NCBI RefSeq assembly: GCF_001425205.1
Contig: NZ_LMDW01000001.1
Span: 1,117,928-1,181,927 of the forward strand
From: Variovorax sp. Root411
GTDB taxonomy: Bacteria > Pseudomonadota > Gammaproteobacteria > Burkholderiales > Burkholderiaceae_C
DNA: 64,000 nucleotides
Reading direction: 5' to 3'
Every line of letters begins with the position of its first letter. Positions within the stretch are counted from its first letter, which is position 1. This document shows positions 9,042 to 18,866 of this stretch, piece by piece. A model generated the notes under the pieces. That model ran no database searches. It worked only from the letters and a program-made list of their open reading frames with translations, and was not told the DNA's origin. A program made the translations under genes and the position numbers.

Positions 9042-9917
9042 TCAGGCCTCCATGGTGTCGAGCACGTCGAGCGAGGTGCGCAATGCGCTCTCGGGCAGGC
9101 CGTTCTTCCACGGCACCTCGACCGGGTAGGGCTTCAGCAGGCAGTCGTCGGGCAGCATCTCGATGGGCGTGAAGTTCCGGTGCGCGATGAACTCGGGCCG
9201 CTTGTGGCGCCGGATGTGGTTGCTGACCGCGCACAGGCTCAGGTACACCGCCACGCGGTTGAAGGGCGAGAGGTTGCTGCCCGATGCATGCACCAGGCAG
9301 CTGTGGAACAGGATCATCGAACCGGCCGGCCCCTTGGGCGAGACGATGCCGCCGTGCCTGCCGCCCGCGCGGTCGACCAGTTGGCGGATCAGGTCGTTGT
9401 CCACGGTCCACAGCGGGTAGCTCGTGGTCGTGAGGTCATGCTTCGCATCGACCACGCCCTTGCGGTGGCTGCCCGGAATGAACATCAGCGGGCCGTTGTG
9501 CTCGTTCACCTCGTCCAGAAAGATCGCGACGTTCATCGCGCGCTCGGTGGGCATGAGGTCGTCGTTGAGCCAGGTGCCGTAGTCCTGGTGCCACTGCCAC
9601 ACGTCGCCCTCGAAAGCCATCTTGCCGTTGATCTTGAACTGGTGCATGTAGACCTCTTCGTCGAAGAGATCGCTCACCGGGCCGACCATGCGCGGGTGGC
9701 GCGCAAGCCGGGCGAAGGGCTCGCTGATGAGGTGCGCGGCGAAGTTCGTGCGCACGGCGTCGGAGCCTTTCTCGCGCACGTTGAAGGCTTCGCGCTTGCT
9801 GTAGAGATCGGGCACCGCGTCTGTCAGCACCTTGGTTTCTTCAGCCGAGAAATGGCCGGGAAAGAACAGATAGCCGTCGCGCTCGAATTGCGCGCGTTGC
9901 TCGGGGGTCAGCTTCAT
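9042..9917 (-). CDS. PhyH-family Fe(II)/2-oxoglutarate dioxygenase
   Basis: 291 residues starting MKLTPEQRAQFERDGYLFFP, the standard PhyH/EctD opening. The iron site is recognisable as HQD in WQWHQDYGTW and the distal His in FHSCLVHASGSN, with the Arg of FNRVAVYLS placed to bind 2-oxoglutarate. Members hydroxylate small molecules such as ectoine, proline or phytanoyl-CoA; the substrate here is unknown. The start codon overlaps the stop of the GntR gene (ATGA) and the oxidoreductase follows within 5 nt, giving a tight gntR-phyH-dehydrogenase operon in which the product is probably oxidised next. Confidence 0.9.
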   Translation of the reverse strand: MKLTPEQRAQFERDGYLFFPGHFSAEETKVLTDAVPDLYSKREAFNVREKGSDAVRTNFAAHLISEPFARLARHPRMVGPVSDLFDEEVYMHQFKINGKMAFEGDVWQWHQDYGTWLNDDLMPTERAMNVAIFLDEVNEHNGPLMFIPGSHRKGVVDAKHDLTTTSYPLWTVDNDLIRQLVDRAGGRHGGIVSPKGPAGSMILFHSCLVHASGSNLSPFNRVAVYLSLCAVSNHIRRHKRPEFIAHRNFTPIEMLPDDCLLKPYPVEVPWKNGLPESALRTSLDVLDTMEA

Positions 9918-10627
9918 GCCTTGTTTCCTTTTTTCTGCGGGGTGGTCGGGGTGGTGGTTGCGGCGCGCGCCAGTTGCTGCGCGAGCCGTTCGCTCAATGC
10001 CTCGCTGGCCCGCGAGACGTGTTCTTCGCTCAGGCGCGCCGCGCGATCGGCGTTGCCGGCGGCGATGGCGTTGGCGATGGCCTCGTGCTCGTCCCACAGC
10101 GTTTCGCGCTGCGGCTCGGCCTGCAGCACCGCACCCATCGCGCGGCGCAGGTGGCGCCAGTGCGGGGCGGCGCTCTGGCCGATCAGCGGGTTGCCCGAGG
10201 CCTCGTAGATGGCCTGGTGAAAGGCCACGTCCGCATCGATCATGGCTTCGACGTTGCGCCCGCGCGCGGCGCGCCGTCCGCGCTCGATGAGCTTCGGGTC
10301 GATGCGAAAGCGCTGGCGCGCCGCGAGCCGTGCGGCCAGCACGTCGAGCGCGCCACGCACCTGATAGACCTGGCGCATCGCCTCGGCTTCGAGCGGCGTC
10401 ACCAGCACGCCGCGGCCGGGCGCATCGCGCACGAAGCCGTCTTTCTTGAGCAGCCGCAGCGCCTGGAGCACGGGCTGGCGAGACACCGAGAGGCGTTGTG
10501 CGATGTCTTCCTGCGTGATGCGCTCGCCCGGCGCGAGCGTGCCGCCGCTGATGGCGCCGAGCAGGGCGCGGTAGACCTGGTCGACGAGATCGGGAGTGGC
10601 TTCGATGCTGAGGAGCTGGGCGGGCAT
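9914..10627 (-). CDS. GntR-family transcriptional regulator (FadR/FCD subfamily)
   Basis: 237 residues. The winged helix-turn-helix occupies residues ~10-75 (ERITQEDIAQRLSVSRQPVL, LLKKDGFVRDAPGRGVLVTP), and an all-helical FCD effector domain follows (VRGALDVLAARLAAR, DADVAFHQAIYEASGNPL, WDEHEAIANAIAAG). FCD domains bind small organic acids through a metal. The first gene of its operon, it overlaps phyH by 4 bases. A perfect 16-bp palindrome 15 bp ahead of its start has the GTATAC core common among FCD regulators, so autoregulation and control of the divergent dehydratase gene are likely. Confidence 0.92.
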   Translation of the reverse strand: MPAQLLSIEATPDLVDQVYRALLGAISGGTLAPGERITQEDIAQRLSVSRQPVLQALRLLKKDGFVRDAPGRGVLVTPLEAEAMRQVYQVRGALDVLAARLAARQRFRIDPKLIERGRRAARGRNVEAMIDADVAFHQAIYEASGNPLIGQSAAPHWRHLRRAMGAVLQAEPQRETLWDEHEAIANAIAAGNADRAARLSEEHVSRASEALSERLAQQLARAATTTPTTPQKKGNKA

Positions 10628-10642
10628 GGCGGCTTTCTTTGA

Positions 10643-10658
10643 ACTCTGTATACAGAGT
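10643..10658. promoter_or_regulatory. Palindromic operator, probable GntR/FCD binding site
   Basis: ACTCTGTATACAGAGT is a perfect 16-bp palindrome in the 112-bp divergent spacer between the GntR gene and the threonine dehydratase-like gene. The central GTATAC fits sites described for FCD-type GntR proteins. Its position allows control of both directions. Confidence 0.75.
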
Positions 10659-10739
10659 ACCGAAATTGCACGAGCGTGCGTCCCGGGTTTTTACCCATCG
10701 GGGCTGCAAAAAAACACGAGCCCCCGCTAAGCTCGCCCC

Positions 10740-11702
10740 ATGCAACTACCTACCTACGACGACGTCATCGCCGCGGCCGCGCGGCTCGAAGGCCATGCCC
10801 ACCGCACGCCGGTGCTGCGCTCGGCCACCGCCAATGAACGCTGGGGCGCCGAGTTCTTCTTCAAGTGCGAGAACTTCCAGCGCATGGGCGCGTTCAAGTT
10901 TCGCGGCGCGTTCAACGCGCTGTCGAAGTTCGATGCCGCGCAGCGCAAGGGCGGCGTGATCGCGTTCTCGTCGGGCAACCATGCGCAGGCCATCGCGCTG
11001 TCGGCGCGCCTGCTGTCGATGCCGGCGGTGATCGTCATGCCCAAGGACGCACCCGCCGCCAAGGTCGCCGCCACCAAGGGCTACGGTGCCGAAGTGGTGA
11101 TGTACGACCGCTTCACCGAAGACCGCGAGGCGCTGACGAAGCGGCTCGCGCAGGAGCGCGGCATGACGATGATCCCGCCCTACGACCATCCCGACGTGCT
11201 CACGGGGCAGGGCACGGCGGTGAAGGAACTGATCGAGGAAACGGGCCCGCTCGACCACCTGTTTGTATGCCTGGGCGGCGGCGGGCTGCTGTCGGGTTCG
11301 GCGCTGTCGGCGCGCGCGCTGGCGCCGGACTGCAAGGTCTATGGCGTCGAGCCCGAGGCAGGCAACGACGGCCAGCAGTCGTTCCGCGCGGGGAAGATCG
11401 TGCACATCGAAACGCCGAAGACCATCGCCGACGGCGCGCAGACGCAGCACCTGGGCGAGTACACCTTCGGCATCATCCGCCGCGACGTGGACGACATCTT
11501 CACCGTCACCGACGGGCAGCTCGTCGATGCGATGCGCTTCTTCGCCGAGCGCATGAAGATGGTGGTGGAGCCGACCGGCTGCCTCGCTTTTGCAGGCGCT
11601 ATTGCGGCGGGCAAAGCGATTGCCGGCCAGCGCGTGGGCATCGTCGTCAGCGGCGGCAACGTCGACTTGTCGCGCTACGCCGCGCTGATCGCACCGCAGT
11701 AG
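10740..11702 (+). CDS. Threonine/serine (or 3-hydroxyaspartate) dehydratase, PLP-dependent
   Basis: 320 residues. Lys53 in MGAFKFRGAFNAL is the PLP lysine, with the SSGNHAQAIA loop near residue 76 and the tetraglycine loop GGGGLLSG near 178. Length and lack of a regulatory ACT domain place it with catabolic threonine dehydratases, serine racemases and threo-3-hydroxyaspartate ammonia-lyases rather than biosynthetic IlvA. It is divergent from the gntR-phyH-dehydrogenase operon and shares its operator, which suggests it acts on a beta-hydroxy amino acid from that pathway (inference). No ribosome binding site is seen; TAAGCT ends 6 nt before the ATG, as expected for a leaderless transcript. Confidence 0.88.
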   Translation: MQLPTYDDVIAAAARLEGHAHRTPVLRSATANERWGAEFFFKCENFQRMGAFKFRGAFNALSKFDAAQRKGGVIAFSSGNHAQAIALSARLLSMPAVIVMPKDAPAAKVAATKGYGAEVVMYDRFTEDREALTKRLAQERGMTMIPPYDHPDVLTGQGTAVKELIEETGPLDHLFVCLGGGGLLSGSALSARALAPDCKVYGVEPEAGNDGQQSFRAGKIVHIETPKTIADGAQTQHLGEYTFGIIRRDVDDIFTVTDGQLVDAMRFFAERMKMVVEPTGCLAFAGAIAAGKAIAGQRVGIVVSGGNVDLSRYAALIAPQ

Positions 11703-11703
11703 T

Positions 11704-12353
<650 letters not shown>

Positions 12354-12357
<4 letters not shown>

Positions 12358-13364
12358 CCGGGGCTTGTGGTCTTTGCAATCAGTTGAACGGCGGTCTGCA
12401 CCGCGTCGGGGGCATCGCAGGCGATCACGGTGCGCTGCGGCATGCTGCGCAGCCAGGTGATCTGCCGCTTGGCAAGCTGGCGCGTGGCGGCGATGCCGCG
12501 CTCGCGCAGCTCGGCCATGGCCTTGGTGGAGGGCGCCGCGTTGCCGCAGGCAACGAGCGTTTCCCACGCCTGCCGGTAGCCGACGCAGCGCATCGAGGGC
12601 AGCTCGGTAGACAGGTCGCCGCGCGCGCGCAGCGCCTTCACCTCGTCGAGAAAGCCGGCTGCCAGCATCGCGTCGAAACGCTCGGCGATGCGCGCGTGCA
12701 GCCAGGCGCGGTCGGTCGGCTCGAGGGAGAACAGCACGCCGCCTTCGACGGCCTTGGCGGTCTTGTTGTCGCTCGCATGAAAGCTCGACAGCGGCCGGCC
12801 GCTGCTCTCCCACACTTCGAGTGCGCGCTGGATGCGCTGGCTGTCCTGCGGCGCGAGCCGTGCGGCCGTGACCGGGTCGACCTGCGCGAGCCGCGCGTGC
12901 ATGGCCGGCCAGCCGAGCGTGGCGGCCTCCGCATCGATGCGCGCACGCACCGCTGCATCGGCCGCGGGCATGGCGTCGATGCCGTCGAACAGCGCCTTGA
13001 AGTACAGCATGGTGCCGCCCACCAGCAGCGGCAACGCGCCGCGCGCGCGGATCACATCGATGAGCCGCGTCGCGTCGGCCACGAAAGCGGCGGCGCTGTA
13101 GCTTTCGCGCGCATCGAGGATGTCGATCAGGTGGTGCGGCACAGCGGCCTGCTCGGCCGCGGTGGGCTTGGCGGTGCCGATGTCCATGCCGCGGTAGACC
13201 AGCGCCGAGTCGACGCTGACGATCTCGACCGGCTGCTGCCGGGCCACGGCCAGGGCCACGGCGGTCTTGCCGGAGGCGGTGGGGCCGGCGAGCGCGATGT
13301 AGCGCGGGGGAACGAAGGAAGCGGGGGCAGGCGCGGCGCCTGCCGGTGCGAAGCTGGGGGGCAT
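12354..13364 (-). CDS. miaA: tRNA dimethylallyltransferase
   Basis: 336 residues. After a 20-residue low-complexity N-terminus comes the P-loop [20 protein letters not shown], then [16 protein letters not shown] (catalytic Asp and substrate loop), [15 protein letters not shown] and [16 protein letters not shown], all canonical for MiaA. It transfers a dimethylallyl group to A37 of tRNAs reading UNN codons. It is the first gene of a two-gene unit with the ABC ATPase (4-base overlap). TACCCT lies 6 nt before the ATG and no Shine-Dalgarno sequence is present. Confidence 0.96.
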
Positions 13365-13408
13365 GCGTCGAGGGTAGCAAATGGCGCTGCCGTCCGGCAG
13401 CGCAGCGT

Positions 13409-14338
13409 TCAAGCGACGATGGTCGCGTCCCGCATCCGCCGGATGTCGCGCAGCGGCGGCGCACCGAAGAGGCGCGCGTATTCGCGGCTGAACTGCGAGG
13501 CGCTTTCGTAGCCCACGCGCCCGCCCGCCGTGCCCGCGTCGATGCCCTGGTTCAGCATCAGCTGCCGGGCTTCCTGCAGGCGCAGCTGCTTGAGGTACTG
13601 CATTGGGCTCATGCCGGTCACAGCCCGGAAATGTTCGCGGAAGGTCGACGGGCTCATGTGCGCGGACGCGGCCAGGTCGTCCGCCAGCAGGGGCTTGGTG
13701 AAGTTCATCTTGAGCCACGCCAGGCTCTGCGCCACCTGCTGGCTCGGCGAGCCCACAGTCACGAGGCGCTGCAGTTGCGGGCCGTGGCGCCCGGCGAGCA
13801 GCCGCACGACGATTTCCTTTTGCAGCAATGGCACGAGCTGGGGAACGAGTCGGGGCTCGGCCAGCAGTTCGACGAGGCGCGTGACGGTGCCGAGCAGCGT
13901 CGGGTCGAGCGCGCCCAGCGACAGTGCGCGATGGTTGTGGGGCTCCTTGGCGGGCAGGGGCAATGCCATCTCGGTCGCCACCTGCACGACGGCGCGCGCA
14001 TCGAGCTTGAGCATGAGGCCCAGAAAAGGCTGCGCCGCACTGGCGCGGGTGACGTGCGCCACGACGGGGAGGTCGGCCGTGATGAGCAGCGATTGCCCGG
14101 CGCCGTATTCGAAGATCTCCTCGCCGAGCGCCGCGCGCTTCTGTCCGCCGACCGTGATCCCCAGGCCGAAGCCGTAGATGCAATGCAGGGGTTCGGTCGC
14201 GGCACTGCGACGGTGCAGCGAGAGTTCGGGAATGGCGGTGGCGTGGTCGCCGTCGTTTCCGGCAATGCGCCCGACGGCCGCGGCCAAGGCCCGAAGGACG
14301 GCCGATTCGTCTTGCTGCGTCGGCGGTAGCGCTTCCAT
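13409..14338 (-). CDS. AraC-family transcriptional regulator
   Basis: 309 residues. An N-terminal AraC-type cupin domain (residues ~40-170, with the [20 protein letters not shown] stretch) is followed by two helix-turn-helix motifs: [19 protein letters not shown] and [19 protein letters not shown] proper ribosome binding site (AAAGGA) precedes the ATG. It is divergent from the cytochrome c/molybdenum hydroxylase genes across about 200 bp, so it probably controls them in response to an aldehyde or N-heterocycle; that link is positional only. Confidence 0.92.
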   Translation of the reverse strand: MEALPPTQQDESAVLRALAAAVGRIAGNDGDHATAIPELSLHRRSAATEPLHCIYGFGLGITVGGQKRAALGEEIFEYGAGQSLLITADLPVVAHVTRASAAQPFLGLMLKLDARAVVQVATEMALPLPAKEPHNHRALSLGALDPTLLGTVTRLVELLAEPRLVPQLVPLLQKEIVVRLLAGRHGPQLQRLVTVGSPSQQVAQSLAWLKMNFTKPLLADDLAASAHMSPSTFREHFRAVTGMSPMQYLKQLRLQEARQLMLNQGIDAGTAGGRVGYESASQFSREYARLFGAPPLRDIRRMRDATIVA

Positions 14339-14540
14339 CTGAATCCTTTCGGCTGCTTGCGCAAAAGTCTAGCCGGGGCATTCTGTACCACAGGCGTTTC
14401 CAGCGCAGTCTCGTTGTTTCAGGCAAGAACGCGCGCGGATTGGGCAAGTGGCGGCGGGCGCTTCGTCGGACACTGGCCCCCGTGGTGTCCTGCCGCGCGT
14501 GGCGCGAGGACCGCTCCCGACCCACACGATGAAAGAAGAA

Positions 14541-14900
14541 ATGACCCACGACGAACGCAACCCGCTTCGCGGCATGGACCGCATCTCCGCCTCGCTCGTT
14601 GCGGCGCTGGCCATCGGCGTGAGTGCCGCGTGGCCTGCCCATGCTGTCGCCAGTACCGCACTGGCGCAGAAGTATTCATGCGTCGCATGCCACCAGCCCG
14701 CGACCAAGGTGGTGGGCCCGTCCTGGAAAGACATCGGCGCCAAATACGGCGACGGCAAGGGCACGGCCGCACAGCTGGCCGCAAGCATCAAGGCCGGCAG
14801 CTCGGGCAAGTGGGGCTCGATGCCGATGCCGCCACAGGCCCAGGTTCCCGATGCCGACCTGCAGTCGCTTGCCCAGTGGCTGCTCGACGGCGCCAAGTGA
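14541..14900 (+). CDS. Class I c-type cytochrome
   Basis: 119 residues from [11 protein letters not shown]; ATGs at 14529 and 14574 are also in frame, and the weak AAGAA sequence only slightly favours the chosen start. A signal peptide ends near AVAS. The mature part has the heme motif SCVACHQ and the axial methionine loop SMPMPPQ, with helix [13 protein letters not shown] at the end: a c551/c552-like monoheme cytochrome. It directly precedes the molybdenum hydroxylase subunits and is the likely periplasmic electron acceptor for them. GNN-rich leader bases upstream show no strong promoter. Confidence 0.85.
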   Translation: MTHDERNPLRGMDRISASLVAALAIGVSAAWPAHAVASTALAQKYSCVACHQPATKVVGPSWKDIGAKYGDGKGTAAQLAASIKAGSSGKWGSMPMPPQAQVPDADLQSLAQWLLDGAK

Positions 14901-14943
14901 ATAAGACCCCGATCATTTCAACCCACCCACGGAGAAAAAGAAC

Positions 14944-15417
14944 ATGAGTGCGCTCCACGTCAATGGCCGTGAACACACGGTCGATGCCGATCCCGGCACC
15001 CCCATCCTCTGGGCCCTGCGCGACACGCTGGGCATGACCGGCACCAAGTTCGGCTGCGGCGCCGCGCTGTGCGGCGCCTGTACCGTGCACATGGACGGCC
15101 AGGCCATCCGCTCGTGCATCACGCCCATTGCCGCGGCCGAAGGCAAGAAGATCACCACCATCGAGGCCGCCACCGACGGCAGCGACAAGGTTGGCGCCGC
15201 GGTGCACGCCGCCTGGGTGCGGCACGACGTCGCGCAGTGCGGCTACTGCCAGAGCGGCCAGATCATGAGCGCGACCGCGTTCCTGAAGTCGCTCCCCGCG
15301 GGCAAGCAGCCCAGTGCCGACGAGATCGACTCGGCCATGGCCGGCAACATCTGCCGCTGCGGCACCTATGCGCGCATCCGCGCCGCCGTGGCCGATGCGG
15401 CCCGAACCCTCGCCTGA
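14944..15417 (+). CDS. Molybdenum hydroxylase [2Fe-2S] subunit (IorA-like)
   Basis: 157 residues with a good GGAG ribosome binding site. The N-terminal plant-type ferredoxin cluster site is FGCGAALCGACTVHMDG plus CITP; the C-terminal four-helix cluster site is CGYCQSGQ and CRCGTY, as in isoquinoline 1-oxidoreductase alpha and other small subunits of the xanthine dehydrogenase family. It passes electrons from the Mo centre of the next gene product to a cytochrome. The stop is 10 bases before the large subunit start. No FAD subunit is nearby, consistent with the IorAB-type two-subunit enzymes. Confidence 0.93.
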   Translation: MSALHVNGREHTVDADPGTPILWALRDTLGMTGTKFGCGAALCGACTVHMDGQAIRSCITPIAAAEGKKITTIEAATDGSDKVGAAVHAAWVRHDVAQCGYCQSGQIMSATAFLKSLPAGKQPSADEIDSAMAGNICRCGTYARIRAAVADAARTLA

Positions 15418-15427
15418 AGGAGTCCTC

Positions 15428-17674
15428 ATGCTGCCCTCCATCGACTACCACGACCTGCCGCGCGCCCTGCAGCGCCTGATGGCCCAGGCTTCGGCCGAAG
15501 AGCCCGCCACGCTGCCCCGCCGCAGCTTCCTCAAGATGGCCGGCGCCGGCGGCCTTGTGCTCGGCGCCTTTCCTCACTTGGCCATGGCGCAGGCCGACGG
15601 CGCAAAGCCGGCGGCCGGCGGCCTCAAGCCGACGCAGCAGCCCTCGGCCTTCGTGCAGATCGCGCCCAGCGGCGAAGTCACGGTGACCATCAACCGGCTC
15701 GAATTCGGCCAGGGCGTGCAGACCGGCCTGCCGATGATCCTGGCCGAGGAGCTGGACGCCGACTGGGCGCTGGTGCGCAGCCGCAACGGCACGAACGATG
15801 CGGCATACGCAGACCCGCTGTTCGGCATGCACCTGACCGGCGGCTCCAATTCGATCAAGAACAGCTTCACGCAGTACCGCGAACTCGGCGCCCGCGCCCG
15901 CGCGATGCTGCTGTCGGCCGCGGCGGCGCGCTGGAAGGTCGACGTGGCCACGCTGCGCACGCAGGCCGGCACGGTGCTGGGCCCGGGCGGCCGCAAGCTC
16001 GGCTACGGCGAGCTGGCCGAGGCGGCGATGGCGCAGCCGGTGCCCGAGAAGGTCGTGCTGAAGGACCCCAAGAATTTCCGCATCATCGGCCGCGCAACCA
16101 CGCGCCTGGACGCAAGTGCGAAGAGCAGCGGGAAGCAGGACTTCGGCATCGACGTGCGGCTGCCGGGTCAGCTCACGGCCGTGGTGGCGCATCCGCCCGT
16201 GTTCGGCGCCCGCCTGGCTTCGGTGGACGACAGTGCTGCGCGCGCCGTCAAGGGCGTGAAGGCGGTGGTGCGCATTCCGCTGGACCGCGGTGCCGAAGGC
16301 GTGGCCGTGGTGGCCGACGGCTACTGGCCGGCCAAGCTGGGCCGCGACGCGCTGAAGCTGCAATGGGACACGGCCGCCGTGGAAAAGGTGGACAGCGACA
16401 AGCAGCTGGCCCAGTACCGCGAAATGGCCGGCCGGCCCGGCAGCCGCAAGTTCGACGCCGACATGGCCCCGCTGGCCACCGCGCCGCACAAGCTGGAAGC
16501 CGAGTTCGTGTTCCCGTACCTCGCGCATGCGCCGATGGAGCCGCTGAACTGCACTGTGAAGCTGTCGAACGGGCGCGCCGAACTGTGGGTCGGCACCCAG
16601 AGCGCCGATCTCGACGGCATGGCCGCGGCACGCACGCTGAAGCTCGAACCTGCGCAGGTGAAGGTGAACGTGCAGATGGCGGGCGGCGGCTTCGGCCGGC
16701 GCTTCGTGGGCTCGAGCGACTTCGTGGTCGAGGCCTGCGAGATCGCCAAGGCCACGCGCGCGGCGGGCCTCGACGCGCCCGTGCGCCTGCTGTGGAGCCG
16801 CGAGGACGACATCAAGGGCGGCTACTACCGGCCCATGCACCTGCACCGCGCGCGCATCGGTTTCGACGAGCGCGGCAAGATCCTGGCGTGGGACCACGTC
16901 ATCGTGGGCCAGTCCATCACCTCGGGCACGGTGTTCGCCGGGATGATGGTGAAGGACCGCATCGACGCCACCGCCGTCGAGGGCATGCGCGATCCGTACC
17001 CCGTGCCGATGCGCCTCACGGTGCACCATCCGCAGGTCAACGTGCCGGTGCTGTGGTGGCGCAGCGTGGGCTCCACCCACACCGCCTTCGTGATGGAGAC
17101 GCTCGTCGACGAGATCGCCCGCAGCACGAAGCAGGACCCGGTGGCCTACCGCATGCAGCTGTTCGGCGACAAGCACCCGCGCCATCGCGCCGCGCTGCAG
17201 CTGGCCGTCGACAAGAGCGGCTACGGCAAGAAGAAGCTGGCGGACGGCCGTGCCTGGGGCGTGGCGGTGCACGAGTCTTTCGAGTCGGTGGTGGCCTACG
17301 TGGTGGAAGCCTCGGTCAAGGACGGCCAGCCGGTGCTGCACCGCGTGACCAGCGGCGTGCACTGCAACCTGGCCGTCAACCCGCGCAGTGTGGAAGCGCA
17401 GGTGCAGGGCGCAGCGGTGATGGGGCTGTCGACCTGCCTGCAAGGCAGCGCGATCACGCTGAAGGACGGTGTCGTGCAGCAGGGCAACTTCGGCGACTTC
17501 ACCGTGGCCCGCATCACCCAGGTGCCGGAGTTCGACATCCACATCGTGCCCAGCGCCGATGCACCCAAGGGGATGGGGGAGCCTGGCCTGCCGCCGCTGG
17601 CACCCGCTTTCGCCAATGCCGTCGCGCAGCTGACGGGCAAGCCTTTGCGGCAGCTGCCTTTCAACCTGGCTTGA
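15428..17674 (+). CDS. Molybdopterin-binding subunit of aldehyde/isoquinoline oxidoreductase (IorB-like)
   Basis: 748 residues from MLPSIDYHDLP, start set by the GGAG sequence just upstream. A twin-arginine signal RRSFLKMAGAGGLVLGAF lies at residues ~31-48, indicating folded export to the periplasm. Molybdenum cofactor and active-site regions are visible as EFGQGVQTGLPMILAEE, NSIKNSF, GGGFGRRF and near the C-terminus GMGEPGLPPLAPAFANA with the conserved glutamate. It hydroxylates an aldehyde or N-heterocycle with water; the substrate cannot be predicted. Small subunit and cytochrome are encoded immediately upstream, and an AraC regulator is divergent. Confidence 0.92.
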   Translation: MLPSIDYHDLPRALQRLMAQASAEEPATLPRRSFLKMAGAGGLVLGAFPHLAMAQADGAKPAAGGLKPTQQPSAFVQIAPSGEVTVTINRLEFGQGVQTGLPMILAEELDADWALVRSRNGTNDAAYADPLFGMHLTGGSNSIKNSFTQYRELGARARAMLLSAAAARWKVDVATLRTQAGTVLGPGGRKLGYGELAEAAMAQPVPEKVVLKDPKNFRIIGRATTRLDASAKSSGKQDFGIDVRLPGQLTAVVAHPPVFGARLASVDDSAARAVKGVKAVVRIPLDRGAEGVAVVADGYWPAKLGRDALKLQWDTAAVEKVDSDKQLAQYREMAGRPGSRKFDADMAPLATAPHKLEAEFVFPYLAHAPMEPLNCTVKLSNGRAELWVGTQSADLDGMAAARTLKLEPAQVKVNVQMAGGGFGRRFVGSSDFVVEACEIAKATRAAGLDAPVRLLWSREDDIKGGYYRPMHLHRARIGFDERGKILAWDHVIVGQSITSGTVFAGMMVKDRIDATAVEGMRDPYPVPMRLTVHHPQVNVPVLWWRSVGSTHTAFVMETLVDEIARSTKQDPVAYRMQLFGDKHPRHRAALQLAVDKSGYGKKKLADGRAWGVAVHESFESVVAYVVEASVKDGQPVLHRVTSGVHCNLAVNPRSVEAQVQGAAVMGLSTCLQGSAITLKDGVVQQGNFGDFTVARITQVPEFDIHIVPSADAPKGMGEPGLPPLAPAFANAVAQLTGKPLRQLPFNLA

Positions 17675-17682
17675 TACGGGAT

Positions 17683-17714
17683 TGCGTTCGAAAGGGTTTG
17701 TCTTTTCGAACGCA
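17683..17714. terminator. Inverted repeat between convergent genes, probable terminator
   Basis: TGCGTTCGAAA and TTTCGAACGCA form a perfect 11-bp stem around a 10-nt loop, 8 bp after the IorB-like stop and 10 bp before the convergent hydrolase stop. There is no long U-tract, so it may only stabilise 3' ends. Confidence 0.6.
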
Positions 17715-17724
17715 GCCCGGGCAG

Positions 17725-18678
17725 CTAGATCGCCGCGGGCACGCTGCTCGCGCGCGCCTCACCGTGCGCGTCCTGCGGCGCCAGCGAAGGCGGCGACAGC
17801 TTCGGCTGGTTGCGCGCCACCATGCCTTCGGGCTTCATGCGGAACAGCTGTGTCAGCGCCGCGCGGTACTGCGCCTCGCCGACCGAATTGGTGTTGTGGT
17901 GCGAGCCGCCTTCGACCAGCACGAACAGCTTGGGCACGGTGGCCGCGTCGTAGAGCTTGCGGCCCAGCGTGGGGTTGATCAGGCTGTCGGCCGTGCCATG
18001 CACCACCAGCAGCGGCGCGCCGATGTCCTTGACGGTGTTGATGGCCTCGAAGCGCTGCGTAATGAACGGGCCGAAGGGCAGCCAGCCCCACTTGAAGCTG
18101 CTCGCCACGTCGGCGATCGAGGTGAAGGTGCTCTCGACGATGGTGCCGCTCTCGTCGTTCACGTGCGCCGCCAGGTCGATGCCGATGGCGCCGCCCAGCG
18201 AGTGGCCGAAGATGTAGCGATGCTGCCGGGGATGGCGCGCGGCCAGCCAGGTCCAGGCGGCCCGGGCGTCCTCGCGGGCCGATTCTTCAGAGGGCAGGCC
18301 CTTGGAGCTCTTGCCGAAGCCGCGGTAGTCGATGGCCAGCACCGAGAAGCCCAGCTCGTGCATGCGCTGGATGCGCGGCGCCGAACCGGCCACGTTGTAG
18401 CGGGCGCCGTGCAGGTACAGCAGCACGGGCGTGTCCGTGGTTTCGGGCGCGCTGCCCAGCCACAGGCCGTGCAGGCGAGCGGGCTCACCGGTGGTGGGCG
18501 ACTGGAAATCGATCCACACGTCTTCCATGCCCTTGGCCATGGTGGCGGTGTTGCCCCAGCTGCTGTCGCTGGGCTGGAAGATCCATTCGCGCTGCTGCTG
18601 GTCGAGCGTCGAGCAACCGGCGGCCAGCAGGGCACACAGCGAGAGGGCAGACGCGAGGAGGGTCCAGCGTTTCATCAT
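17725..18678 (-). CDS. Alpha/beta hydrolase lipoprotein
   Basis: 317 residues. The N-terminus is a lipoprotein signal with lipobox LLAAGC after a short basic start; the second Met (18675) is an equally good start. The hydrolase core shows YLHGARYN (oxyanion hole), LAIDYRGFGKSS, the nucleophile elbow GHSLGG, the acid near HGTADSLINP and the histidine in GGSHHNT. This is the BEM46/ABHD13-like family, membrane-attached hydrolases of unknown substrate. The gene is monocistronic. Confidence 0.88.
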   Translation of the reverse strand: MMKRWTLLASALSLCALLAAGCSTLDQQQREWIFQPSDSSWGNTATMAKGMEDVWIDFQSPTTGEPARLHGLWLGSAPETTDTPVLLYLHGARYNVAGSAPRIQRMHELGFSVLAIDYRGFGKSSKGLPSEESAREDARAAWTWLAARHPRQHRYIFGHSLGGAIGIDLAAHVNDESGTIVESTFTSIADVASSFKWGWLPFGPFITQRFEAINTVKDIGAPLLVVHGTADSLINPTLGRKLYDAATVPKLFVLVEGGSHHNTNSVGEAQYRAALTQLFRMKPEGMVARNQPKLSPPSLAPQDAHGEARASSVPAAI

Positions 18679-18866
18679 GGGGTTGAAGGACAGCGAAGCC
18701 GGCTGAAAAGTTCATCTGCTTTCACCGAGGTGCGCCGACACTGCACTTTGGTAACCCCCCGAAACAACGCTCGCTGGCGCCTTGACGAACCTATGCAACG
18801 TACGTGCCCACAATTCCGATGACGGCGGAAAACCCTAGAAAAAAGGCTTAAAAAGCGCTGATCTGC

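Noticed and set aside
13384..13403. Hairpin GCGCTGCC-GTCC-GGCAGCGC after the AraC gene as a terminator
   Set aside because: The stem is good but there is no U-tract and it overlaps the putative miaA promoter side; not enough to call.
15263..17542. Long antisense frame across the molybdenum hydroxylase gene
   Set aside because: No family resemblance and a typical GC shadow; the sense frame has cofactor motifs.
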